A DNA stretch of 9,488 nt from Leptospiraceae bacterium UBA2033 (lineage in GTDB: Bacteria; Spirochaetota; Leptospiria; Leptospirales; Leptospiraceae): the NCBI GenBank assembly GCA_002333425.1, contig DDBL01000223.1, positions 2,394-11,881 on the forward strand. The letters run 5' to 3'. Positions 1-6,634 of this stretch are shown in pieces. How positions within the stretch are numbered: the first letter of the stretch is position 1; the number at the start of each line of letters is the position of its first letter. Under the pieces are notes generated by a model that was given only the letters and a program-made list of their open reading frames with translations, searched no databases and had not been told where the DNA came from. A program made the translations under genes and the position numbers.

Positions 1-776
1 TTTTCTTCCAATTCAATTTCATCAATGGTAAGAAAATATTTTCCACCTAGATAGTTTGTAATTGTAATTTTAGCCTTTGTTAAAGTTTTTAAAAATTCCT
101 TTGGTTGGTTTGTTTCAATCTCTCTGGATTGAGCCTCCATAGATTTTTTTCTTGAATTGTCCATGAAGAAATCTAAATCTTTTTCAATCTGCTTTTGAAA
201 ATCATCCAATCCTTTTGTAGAATGTAATTTTGTTTTAAGGTCAGTTTCGATTTGCGAATAAGAGTGTTTTACCTTATCCATCAAATTATATAAATTTATT
301 TTCAGTTCATTTATATTCCAATGAAGAGCGGAGCTATGATAATTTTTTATTTCTTTAATTTTAGATAATATAAAATCATTATTGAAAGATTGATTAGTAA
401 TTTTGTCTTTGCGGCTTTTATGTTTTTCCGCTTTTTCATAATAGGCAAGAATAACATAGACATCCAAAAGGCTCATCATTGATACAGTGTCCCATTGAAT
501 GAAATCACGGTCGCCTTCAAATCCTTCATCTTTAACGATGGGGATAATCGTAATTTTCTTCGTTGAACTTAGAGTATTGTATACTCTTTCATAAGGATAA
601 GAACGAGTTCTTTTGGGAGAAACCCATTTACTAATTGCAAAAGAAACATTTTTATCTTCTAATATAAAACTAGCTGGCAACTCATTAATATTAAATTCCG
701 CAGGACTAAATTTTTTTAGCTCTTCCTTTACATGAATTTTGTATTCTATTCCAGTTATTTTTGCAATTATGTCCAT
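1..776 (-). CDS. Conserved hypothetical protein, 3' end outside the window
   Basis: An uninterrupted minus-strand frame of 258 codons starts at the ATG at 776-774 and leaves the window at base 1, so the C-terminus is missing. I do not recognise a named domain. The N-terminal half (about residues 45-113) looks like a compact folded domain. It contains SKWVSPKRTRSYPYERVYNT near residues 49-68, a hydrophobic strand followed by KDEG (82-85), a D-R-D-F-IQWDT run (89-97) and a hydrophobic helix ending in AYYEKAEK. The charged D/E/K layout is compatible with a PD-(D/E)XK-type nuclease fold, but this is only an impression. Residues 140-230 are charged and probably helical or coiled coil. The last visible segment (about 234-257) returns to beta-rich sequence. 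No signal peptide or membrane segment is visible. No strong Shine-Dalgarno precedes the start, so the exact start is less certain than the frame. The gene lies 153 bases downstream of the methyltransferase on the same strand. Confidence 0.75.
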   Translation of the reverse strand, partial: MDIIAKITGIEYKIHVKEELKKFSPAEFNINELPASFILEDKNVSFAISKWVSPKRTRSYPYERVYNTLSSTKKITIIPIVKDEGFEGDRDFIQWDTVSMMSLLDVYVILAYYEKAEKHKSRKDKITNQSFNNDFILSKIKEIKNYHSSALHWNINELKINLYNLMDKVKHSYSQIETDLKTKLHSTKGLDDFQKQIEKDLDFFMDNSRKKSMEAQSREIETNQPKEFLKTLTKAKITITNYLGGKYFLTIDEIELEE

Positions 777-929
777 TTATGTAAATGCTTCTATAAAAGG
801 GGATTTATGCAATTAAAATATGTCTCTTTAAATATTACTTTATAGTGCAATAACTCGGACTTTCGCAAACTTACATCTTTAAGAGGCACAGATGTCAAAG
901 AAACCTAAGCAGAAATATTTTTTCAGTGT
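777..929. other. Intergenic gap between the two minus-strand accessory genes
   Basis: This 153-base AT-rich stretch contains no ORF of note. A short inverted repeat (ACATCT at 871-876 with AGATGT at 889-894) could form a weak hairpin downstream of the methyltransferase, but it lacks a clear U-tract. I searched both strands for integron core sites (RYYYAAC/GTTRRRY pairs) and found none, so there is no second attC here to close a cassette. Confidence 0.5.
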
Positions 930-1556
930 TTAAGTTTCGTTTTTTTTACATGTGATTAGAAATAGAGGATGGTTTTCCTTAACTTCACTGACTTCAAGTA
1001 GTCCTACCTTTTCAAATTCTGCTTGGATTGATTCCATATCATAAAAAAATATTTTAGCGCCTTCAAATATTTCATAACGGTCTTTGCTTATCAACTTGCC
1101 TTTGCCATAAGTAGGAGCTTTTTTGGATATAGCTGTAAAAATCATATAACCATTATTTGAAAGTTGGTTATTACAGGCTGAAATTAGTTTTTGTCTTTCT
1201 GTAATATCTAGTAAGTGAATTAAACCATAACAAAATATTCCATCATATTGGCAATTGTCAAAGGGCATGTCTGTAACTGAACCATGATAGATAGTTGTTC
1301 TGCTCCCGTAATGTTTTCTTGCAAGAGCTATAGCTGTTTTTGAAATTTCTATTCCTGTAACATTCATTCCGTTTTCTATAAAAATTTGTGCATTTCTTCC
1401 ATAGCCAAAACCCGGAATAAGAATATTTTTAACCGAATTTTTAATAAATAAATCTTTTGTCAAAACTGCTGAATTTGATGACTCTAAGCCCCACATTTCC
1501 TGTTTTTCAATAAAGTTGGTTTCCCAAAATTCAGGATCTAAGTTTTCATTTGTCAT
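930..1556 (-). CDS. Class I SAM-dependent methyltransferase
   Basis: This 208-aa cytoplasmic protein has the Rossmann-fold methyltransferase signature. Motif I is ILIPGFGYGRNA (residues 45-56), which binds S-adenosylmethionine. The acidic residue closing strand 2 is in VTGIEIS (E70). A D-M-P-F motif follows strand 3 (97-100), and the motif IV region is YDGIFCYGLIHLL (104-116). The N-terminus (DPEFWETNF...MWG) resembles the TehB/thiopurine-methyltransferase-like small-molecule group. The C-terminal third (GKGKLISKDRYEIFEG..IFFYD) is the variable substrate region, so the substrate cannot be read from sequence. The start is supported by AAAAGGAAA about 7 bases upstream of the ATG. The length is normal for a stand-alone methyltransferase. 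An attC-like palindrome begins 38 bases upstream of the start codon, a spacing typical of the first gene after an attC site, so it may be integron cassette cargo. The family is certain; the function is not. Confidence 0.9.
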   Translation of the reverse strand: MTNENLDPEFWETNFIEKQEMWGLESSNSAVLTKDLFIKNSVKNILIPGFGYGRNAQIFIENGMNVTGIEISKTAIALARKHYGSRTTIYHGSVTDMPFDNCQYDGIFCYGLIHLLDITERQKLISACNNQLSNNGYMIFTAISKKAPTYGKGKLISKDRYEIFEGAKIFFYDMESIQAEFEKVGLLEVSEVKENHPLFLITCKKNET

Positions 1557-1594
1557 AGTATTTCCTTTTCTTTATAAAGTTCATTGTTGCTTTC

Positions 1595-1740
1595 GCCTAA
1601 CGTCAAAAGTATCCGACCAACACTTGCAAGTTTTGTGACTGAAAATTATTTCCAAGACAAACAATTTTTGGTTTTATGAAATTGCTTGTCAATTCTAATC
1701 TGAAGCAATTTCCGCAAGTAGTGCCGGTGCAACGTTAGGT
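1595..1740 (-). repeat. Integron attC-like recombination site
   Basis: The stretch begins GCCTAACGT (1595-1603) and ends ACGTTAGGT (1732-1740). These arms pair over eight perfect bases (1596-1603 with 1732-1739) and contain the attC consensus cores RYYYAAC and GTTRRRY. Inside, ACTTGC (1622-1627) pairs with GCAAGT (1714-1719), in the position expected of the inner L boxes. GAAATTGCTT (1678-1687) pairs with AAGCAATTTC (1703-1712) as a variable internal hairpin. The whole site is 146 bases, long but within the range of VCR-like sites. The cores are nearly symmetric, so orientation is inferred from the methyltransferase start lying 38 bases beyond GTTAGGC on the minus strand. Neither an integrase nor a second attC is in the window. 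An unrelated palindromic repeat is the alternative. Confidence 0.55.
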
Positions 1741-2159
1741 GTTGGCAAAGCATTAGAGATACAGCCGATGGGTTCCTATTTTTGCTGGACACAAACTAAA
1801 TTGGTTTTCGAAATGATTCATCTTGTTAATCTTGTTAGCTTCCCTTGCTTTCGCCAAATGCTGTCAACTTAGGGAAAAAATTTAACCATACATTGGGCTA
1901 CTGGACAATGCAATTAAGTTTTACTGTCACCTCGAACATTATCCACCCTGCGCTTGGTAGCAAATCCAACACCTTCAAAGAATCGAAATGACTGGGAAAT
2001 CCTTAACTAAATGACATTGGCTTGCTATGGATTAAGCGAATCCTTGCTTTCTATGCAAAAATGTATACCTACTAAATTCAATAAAGACAACTTGTCAAAA
2101 AATTTCACTTGCATATTTAGCAGTATTCATTTAGTCTAACAGCATAATTTGAGAAATTT
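1741..2159. other. Gene-less region between attC-like site and the PrsW operon
   Basis: These 419 bases contain many stops in all frames and no ORF with homology I recognise. A 35-codon plus-strand frame (1768-1872) has no ribosome binding site. No second pair of attC cores is present. The right end must contain the promoter of the downstream gene at 2160. The region may be the remnant of a decayed cassette. Confidence 0.5.
2092..2119 (+). promoter_or_regulatory. Candidate sigma-70 promoter for the 64-aa peptide/PrsW operon
   Basis: TTGTCA (2092-2097) is followed after 16 bases by TATTTA (2114-2119), upstream of the first gene of the pair. The -10 box is poor. An overlapping alternative is TTGCAT (2109-2114) with TAGTCT 17 bases on. 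Only the general location is supported. Confidence 0.25.
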
Positions 2160-2354
2160 ATGAAAAAGATTTTATTTTACCTACTGTTTGTTCTACTTTC
2201 TTTTCAGTTAACACTTTGCAAATCGCAAGAAGTAAAAGAAGAAGAGCCGGATGATATTTTAGAAGAAGAATTGAGGGCAGAAGCAGAGCCTATAAGAGAA
2301 ATTCGAGACAGAGACCTCAAAGAAGAAGTGAAAAAACCTCTTAGAAAAAGGTAA
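2160..2354 (+). CDS. Small exported charged protein, possible lipoprotein
   Basis: This 64-aa protein begins with MKK and a hydrophobic stretch (residues 4-19) ending in LTLC, so it is probably exported or membrane-anchored. Cys20 could be a lipidation site, but Leu at -1 is unusual even for the relaxed spirochaetal lipobox, so a plain signal peptide or signal anchor is equally possible. Residues 24-64 are almost entirely charged and probably helical or disordered: first acidic (EVKEEEPDDILEEELRAEAE), then mixed (REIRDRDLKEEVKKPLRKR). The start has a weak GAG-type ribosome site (GAGAAA) just upstream. The stop is 14 bases before the TTG start of the PrsW-like gene, and the Shine-Dalgarno of that gene lies at the very end of this one, so the two are almost surely co-transcribed. 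I know no family for it. Signal peptide plus tight linkage argue that it is real. Confidence 0.7.
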   Translation: MKKILFYLLFVLLSFQLTLCKSQEVKEEEPDDILEEELRAEAEPIREIRDRDLKEEVKKPLRKR

Positions 2355-2368
2355 AAGGATTTAGTTAG

Positions 2369-4204
2369 TTGCTTACATTTGAAAAAATTTTTCTATCTCT
2401 TCTTCCGATACCTTTGTCTCTTTTGTTGTACCAAAGACATTTTCTAAAGAGTTCTAGGTTCACTGTTTTTTTAGATGCGTTTTTATATGGTATCTTGCAA
2501 GCTGCCCTACTACTTCTTGTGTTTCCTTGGATTGATGATTTTGTTCCTAGTGACACCAAAATTTTTACAGGTTTTGTAAATGCTGCTTTATTTGAAAAGT
2601 CAAGTGCGTTTCTATTTTTATACATACTTCTAAAAAAACAATACACTCATTTGAATGTAAATGAGAGTGTTTGTTTTGGAATGTTTTTAGGAATTGGTTT
2701 TTCTGCGTTAGAGAATATTTTCTATGCAATCCAAACCAATTCTTCGATGATTTTTCTTCGTATGTTTACGTCAGTTCCGATTCATATAACTACGTGTGGG
2801 ATAATAGCGTATTACCTCGCGTTAAAACAAGTTTACTTGACTCCATTGAATAGAACGATGAATGTTATTTATGCTTACTCAATTCCATTGTTATTTCATG
2901 GAGCTTATGATACTTTTTTGTTATTCGGAAATGAAGTTACCTATCTTATCGGACCTGAATTAGTTTTTTTAATTCTTACTTTAGAATATTTAATGGCGCG
3001 AGCTTTAGCACTTCCTAAAAAAGAAGATCTAATCAAACAAAAGATTTCTTTAGAAGATTGGGAGGCAATTCAATTACAACCTCAGTACGAAAGATGGATT
3101 ATCCGCTCAATGGGAAAGAAAAATGCAGAGTACGTTCCTTTCTTTATGATTTCGATTGATATAAAAAGAGGAATATTTATTGCAATGTTAATCTTGATTT
3201 CGGTTGCTTTTTATTTATTTCAGCCGGAGATCATTGCGCGATTTGATTTAAAACTAAATGACTTTGAACAAATTTCTTTATTTGGAATTTATCCAATTGT
3301 ACTTGCTTTCAATTTATTTTTACTTGGAGCAATTAATCCTGAATACTTCAAGAATAGTATCATCAGCATTCCCATAATCATGGAAGTAAATATAGAGAAA
3401 GGTCTTGATACAAAATCTATGGTAGGATCTGAGGTAACTTCCTTTAATAGTTTTCTTAGAACTTTTGACACATTGGAAATTGGACATGAGTTAGAAATTT
3501 CCTATCTCTATTCTGACTTTAAGTCTCCCGCTATTAAAGGAAAAGTGGTTTGGGACAACCATGAAGATTTTGATAGACCAATGGGAAGTATCATACGATT
3601 TGAAAAACTCCCTGTCGGATTCAAACGATTTTTATTTCAATACCAACTCTACAAACTAGGAAAAGGAATTTTATATAATCTCAAATTCCCAGGCTTTAAA
3701 AAGATTCGTAAACTTTTTGTCAAAGAATCAACAGTTATGGAGCATAATAACTACTTCACTGCTGGAACTATTTTGTTTCGAGAAAATGATTCTGGAAATA
3801 AATTCTACCTTCTCAAAAAAGGAAGTATCGAAGTCTGTAAACACACAGAATCAGGAGAAAAAATCACTCTCGGATTTGTTGAAGCTGGACAGATTTTTGG
3901 AGAAATGTCAATTTTGGGAAATCAACCTAGATCAGCCACAGCCATTTGTATGACAAATTGTGTGGTCGCAACTGCCGATGGAAATAACCTAGAGGCACTC
4001 ATCAAGGGGAATCCAGATTTTTCCCTCAAACTAATTCAAACTCTTGCTACTCGAATTGGATATTCCGAAAGACTTCTCAAAGGACGAATCCAAGAGATCG
4101 AAGATGAACTGAATTTAGAAAAAGAAAAAAACAGAATTCTAGAAGAAAAATTAAATACTATCCCCCCAGAAAACCAAAACCAATTCTCAAAGAAACGGAA
4201 ATAA
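2369..4204 (+). CDS. PrsW-family intramembrane protease with cNMP-binding domain
   Basis: This 611-aa multidomain protein starts at a TTG. An in-frame TAG immediately precedes it and AAGGA lies 9 bases upstream, so this start is well fixed. Residues 1-212 form a multi-span domain with PrsW hallmarks: FEK (75-77), GIGFSALEN (108-116, with E115 and N116), RMFTSVPIH (131-139) and FHGAYD (176-181). PrsW proteases cut membrane proteins such as anti-sigma factors within the bilayer. The first motif, normally a Glu-Glu pair, is here E76-K77, so activity is not assured. Two further membrane segments follow (about 268-288 and 302-322). Residues 333-415 are beta-rich with GKVVWDN and a late GSIIRFEKLP, reminiscent of a PilZ domain but without an obvious RxxxR. 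Residues 455-560 form a CRP-like cyclic-nucleotide-binding domain with a clear phosphate-binding cassette, FGEMSILGNQPRSATA (510-525, with E512 and R521). Residues 568-595 are a charged coiled coil. The likely role is regulated membrane proteolysis controlled by a cytoplasmic nucleotide signal. Confidence 0.88.
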   Translation: MLTFEKIFLSLLPIPLSLLLYQRHFLKSSRFTVFLDAFLYGILQAALLLLVFPWIDDFVPSDTKIFTGFVNAALFEKSSAFLFLYILLKKQYTHLNVNESVCFGMFLGIGFSALENIFYAIQTNSSMIFLRMFTSVPIHITTCGIIAYYLALKQVYLTPLNRTMNVIYAYSIPLLFHGAYDTFLLFGNEVTYLIGPELVFLILTLEYLMARALALPKKEDLIKQKISLEDWEAIQLQPQYERWIIRSMGKKNAEYVPFFMISIDIKRGIFIAMLILISVAFYLFQPEIIARFDLKLNDFEQISLFGIYPIVLAFNLFLLGAINPEYFKNSIISIPIIMEVNIEKGLDTKSMVGSEVTSFNSFLRTFDTLEIGHELEISYLYSDFKSPAIKGKVVWDNHEDFDRPMGSIIRFEKLPVGFKRFLFQYQLYKLGKGILYNLKFPGFKKIRKLFVKESTVMEHNNYFTAGTILFRENDSGNKFYLLKKGSIEVCKHTESGEKITLGFVEAGQIFGEMSILGNQPRSATAICMTNCVVATADGNNLEALIKGNPDFSLKLIQTLATRIGYSERLLKGRIQEIEDELNLEKEKNRILEEKLNTIPPENQNQFSKKRK

Positions 4205-4222
4205 TTTTTTTCCAAATAAAGC

Positions 4223-4251
4223 TTGCAATTTGCATAATTTTTTCGTCTATT
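4223..4251 (+). promoter_or_regulatory. Candidate promoter for the LruC-domain gene
   Basis: TTGCAA (4223-4228) and TCTATT (4246-4251) are separated by 17 bases in the 88-base gap after the PrsW-like gene. This would place transcription start near 4258 and give a leader of about 35 bases. No terminator hairpin is visible before it, so read-through from upstream is also possible. Confidence 0.4.
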
Positions 4252-4292
4252 AAAAAGAGACAGGGACTTTTCCCGAAATGGAGAATAAGCAA

Positions 4293-6314
4293 ATGAAAAC
4301 ATTTATACCAATAGCGTTAATGCTATCTATCATAGTAATAGGGTGTGAGGGCAAAAAAAAACAATACATACCCTTACAAACAGTAATTCAACAAAATCCA
4401 CTTTCAGCAGCAAACCTTGGATCTGGGGGAGATTCTAATCCTGCAGGCTCAAACACAAATACAACTCCAAGCGAAGTGCCTACAACTACTGAAACTAATT
4501 CTGTTGTAGTGGAAGTGCCAACTACAACAAACACTGTATCAGGAAACAATACATCTACTTCTACATCGACTAACACTTCTACCAATCCAGTTGCACCGCA
4601 AACGAACACAACTGGTTCCGGAACTGGAAATTCAAACTCCTCTACCACATCAAACTCCAGCAACCAAACAACATCTTCCAACTCAAGTTCCACACCCACT
4701 TCTGGAAATAACATTTCTACTTCCACAGCAACGAGTACCAGTACCTCAGATTCTACAGGAACGCAAACACCATCCACAGCGTTGATTTCTGTTCAAGCAG
4801 ATTCCAATACTAACTTTACTTTTTCCACAACCACAACCATTCCCGTGAATATGACTGCAACTGATACAAACGGAAATCCACTATCTAACTCCACAATTAC
4901 AATTTCAGATTCAACAAGTGGAAATGTTCTTTTGCAACAAGTTACCAATCAAACTGGATCTATTAGTGGAAGTATAACAGTTCCTACAACTTCCACACAA
5001 GTAGACCTTGTGGTTACTAACAATAATGCGACAACTGCAACAGTAAACATTCCATTGCAAGTCCCTGTTACATCCAGCGGAAATACAACCACACAACCAG
5101 TTACATCAATCGGCGATATCACAATACCAACAAACAACTCTTCCAATACAGGAACACAAATTGCGGATAGAGACAAAGACGGAGTTGATGATACTCATGA
5201 CGCTTATCCCGATGATCCAACTAAAGCAACTAAGATTCGTTTTCCAGCAAATGGTGTAAACACAATTGCCTTTGAAGATTTATACCCAAAAGCGGGAGAT
5301 GCAGATTTAAACGATTATGTAATCCAATTTTATACAGAAGAAGATTTGAATGCTCAGGGTAAAATTGTAGAAGTAAGAGGGGCTTACCAACACGTTGCGA
5401 AAGGAGCTGGATATACCCACTCTCTAAATCTAAGATTACCGTCTGATCTAAATATTTCCTTTGAAACGTCTGTAACTGACGCAGAAGGAAATGTTGTAAA
5501 CACTGGAATTTCTAAATTCAATCCGACGGCAACTGATCTACAAGACGGATTACCATTACTTGGTGATAGTAGCAAAACAATTTCTGCGAGTAATGTAAAT
5601 CTAAACTCATCTTTTCGCCCAGGTCATATTGCGAAAATGAAAATCGTATTTAATACACCTGTAAGTCGAAATATTCTAGGTGCTGCACCTTATGATATTT
5701 TTATCAAAGTTTTATCCAAACCTTTATTCACTTGTGACACTGACAAAGACAGAGGACATGGAAATGACTTAGATGGAGTAGATGAGGATAACACTGGAAA
5801 CAGTACAGGTGTAAATTCTAACGGCATGAGCAATCGAAATGAAAATAGTTTTCATGATAGAGAAGGAAAATGTAAACTGAACTCCAAAACAGACTATCCG
5901 AAAAAAGCTCCAAGAGCAAATACGATTTACAAACAATACTATGAAGTTCACTTTCCTGGAATCTATAAAGACGATGAGAGCAAAGAAATTTATTTAGATA
6001 CAAACGGATTTCCTTGGGCAATTTCCATTCCTGGAGTTTGGGCTTGGCAATTGGAAAGTAAGGACATCAGAAAAACGAATGAAACCGGCTATCCTAAGTT
6101 TAACTCTTGGGCTTCATCAAGAGGTGTAAACGATAAAGATTGGTATACAACTGTTAGCCCCGATAAAGTTTACTCACTGCCATCAGAGCCAAGTAGACTT
6201 ATGGCTTACTTAAAAGCTGGAGATTCTAGCGATAATATTTTGAAAGCGATAGCACTTATCGTTTTTGGAAGTTCTATTGGGTTGATTTTGCGTAAAAAAT
6301 TAATTACAGTCTAA
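4293..6314 (+). CDS. LruC-domain surface/periplasmic lipoprotein
   Basis: I place the start at the ATG at 4293. GGAG (4280-4283) sits 9 bases upstream, and the protein then begins with a clean lipoprotein signal, MKTFIPIALMLSIIVIGC, with lipidation at Cys18. The ATG at 4278 would add MENKQ before the signal and has a poorer ribosome site. The 673-aa protein has a Ser/Thr/Asn-rich linker (about 41-165), a beta-rich Ig-like segment (about 165-260), a thrombospondin-3-like calcium motif (DRDKDGVDDTHDAYPDDP, 292-309) and then the LruC domain, recognised by IAFEDLYPKAGDADLNDYVI (325-344) and GAYQHVAKGAGYTHSLNLRLP. A second Asp/Asn-rich DTDKDRGHGNDLDGVDEDN stretch (482-500) may also bind calcium. 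The domain is named for leptospiral LruC, an outer-membrane lipoprotein and uveitis autoantigen; the molecular role is unknown. Unusually, the C-terminus is a hydrophobic segment (about 650-666) followed by RKK. Confidence 0.85.
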   Translation: MKTFIPIALMLSIIVIGCEGKKKQYIPLQTVIQQNPLSAANLGSGGDSNPAGSNTNTTPSEVPTTTETNSVVVEVPTTTNTVSGNNTSTSTSTNTSTNPVAPQTNTTGSGTGNSNSSTTSNSSNQTTSSNSSSTPTSGNNISTSTATSTSTSDSTGTQTPSTALISVQADSNTNFTFSTTTTIPVNMTATDTNGNPLSNSTITISDSTSGNVLLQQVTNQTGSISGSITVPTTSTQVDLVVTNNNATTATVNIPLQVPVTSSGNTTTQPVTSIGDITIPTNNSSNTGTQIADRDKDGVDDTHDAYPDDPTKATKIRFPANGVNTIAFEDLYPKAGDADLNDYVIQFYTEEDLNAQGKIVEVRGAYQHVAKGAGYTHSLNLRLPSDLNISFETSVTDAEGNVVNTGISKFNPTATDLQDGLPLLGDSSKTISASNVNLNSSFRPGHIAKMKIVFNTPVSRNILGAAPYDIFIKVLSKPLFTCDTDKDRGHGNDLDGVDEDNTGNSTGVNSNGMSNRNENSFHDREGKCKLNSKTDYPKKAPRANTIYKQYYEVHFPGIYKDDESKEIYLDTNGFPWAISIPGVWAWQLESKDIRKTNETGYPKFNSWASSRGVNDKDWYTTVSPDKVYSLPSEPSRLMAYLKAGDSSDNILKAIALIVFGSSIGLILRKKLITV

Positions 6315-6352
6315 ATAAAAAGATGGGGCTTTGTAAAAACTAAAAATTATAT

Positions 6353-6417
6353 CTCACAGAAAGCACTCAGTTCACGGAGGTTACTTATTTCTCTGTGTTC
6401 TCTGAGTGCTCAGTGAG
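6353..6417. repeat. Long imperfect palindrome between convergent genes (element A)
   Basis: The arms 6353-6379 and 6391-6417 are imperfect reverse complements around an 11-base loop. CTCAC at the left base pairs with GTGAG at the right, GCACTCAG (6363-6370) pairs with CTGAGTGC (6402-6409), and CACGGAG (6373-6379) pairs with CTCTGTG (6391-6397) with one G·T. Small bulges interrupt the stem. It lies between the converging ends of the LruC-domain gene and the YgaP-like gene, where it could terminate transcription from both sides, and it shares CACAGAG/CTCTGTG words with the element at 9170-9297. Confidence 0.7.
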
Positions 6418-6438
6418 AAAATAATGTTTTACTAAGTC

Positions 6439-6621
6439 CTACTTCTCTTCAGTAGAAATTTTGAAAGGAACATACGCAGGACAAAATCTAAAAATCGCGG
6501 TGCCAATTGGGATAATACCAATTAACCCGAGCCAAGAAGAAAAATAAACTCCAGCTCCTACAATTCCTAGTCCTACAATGCCTCTAATAATACGATCAGT
6601 GTTTCCCATATTGCATTTCAT
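6439..6621 (-). CDS. YgaP-like DUF2892 small membrane protein
   Basis: This 60-aa protein begins MKCNMGNTDRIIRGIVGLG, the characteristic start of the DUF2892/YgaP transmembrane domain. It has two hydrophobic segments separated by SSW (about residues 11-27 and 29-44) and ends with the typical FRFCPAYVPFKIST. In Escherichia coli YgaP this domain is fused to a rhodanese and anchors it in the inner membrane. Here it is a separate gene 13 bases after the rhodanese stop on the same strand, preceded by a strong AAAAGGAG ribosome site about 8 bases from the ATG. This protein and the rhodanese are probably one functional unit handling sulfane sulfur at the membrane. Cys3 and Cys47 are the cysteines available for persulfide chemistry, which is inference. 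Confidence 0.88.
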   Translation of the reverse strand: MKCNMGNTDRIIRGIVGLGIVGAGVYFSSWLGLIGIIPIGTAIFRFCPAYVPFKISTEEK

Positions 6622-6634
6622 AAAAATTCTCCTT

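Noticed and set aside
777..929. Second attC site that would close the methyltransferase cassette
   Set aside because: No pair of RYYYAAC and GTTRRRY cores exists on either strand here.
1768..1872. 34-residue plus-strand frame in the gene-less region
   Set aside because: No ribosome binding site, no recognisable sequence and a length expected by chance.
2365..2646. 93-aa minus-strand frame opposite the PrsW-like gene
   Set aside because: It lies wholly opposite the well-supported membrane domain of the protease and has no ribosome site or family.
4278..4292. Upstream ATG adding MENKQ to the LruC lipoprotein
   Set aside because: The GGAG sequence overlaps this codon and serves the ATG at 4293, which gives a standard lipoprotein signal start.
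4388..4777. 129-aa minus-strand frame rich in Val and Glu
   Set aside because: It is the antisense image of the Ser/Thr/Asn-rich stalk of the LruC protein, which lacks stops on the other strand because of composition; there is no ribosome site or recognisable domain.
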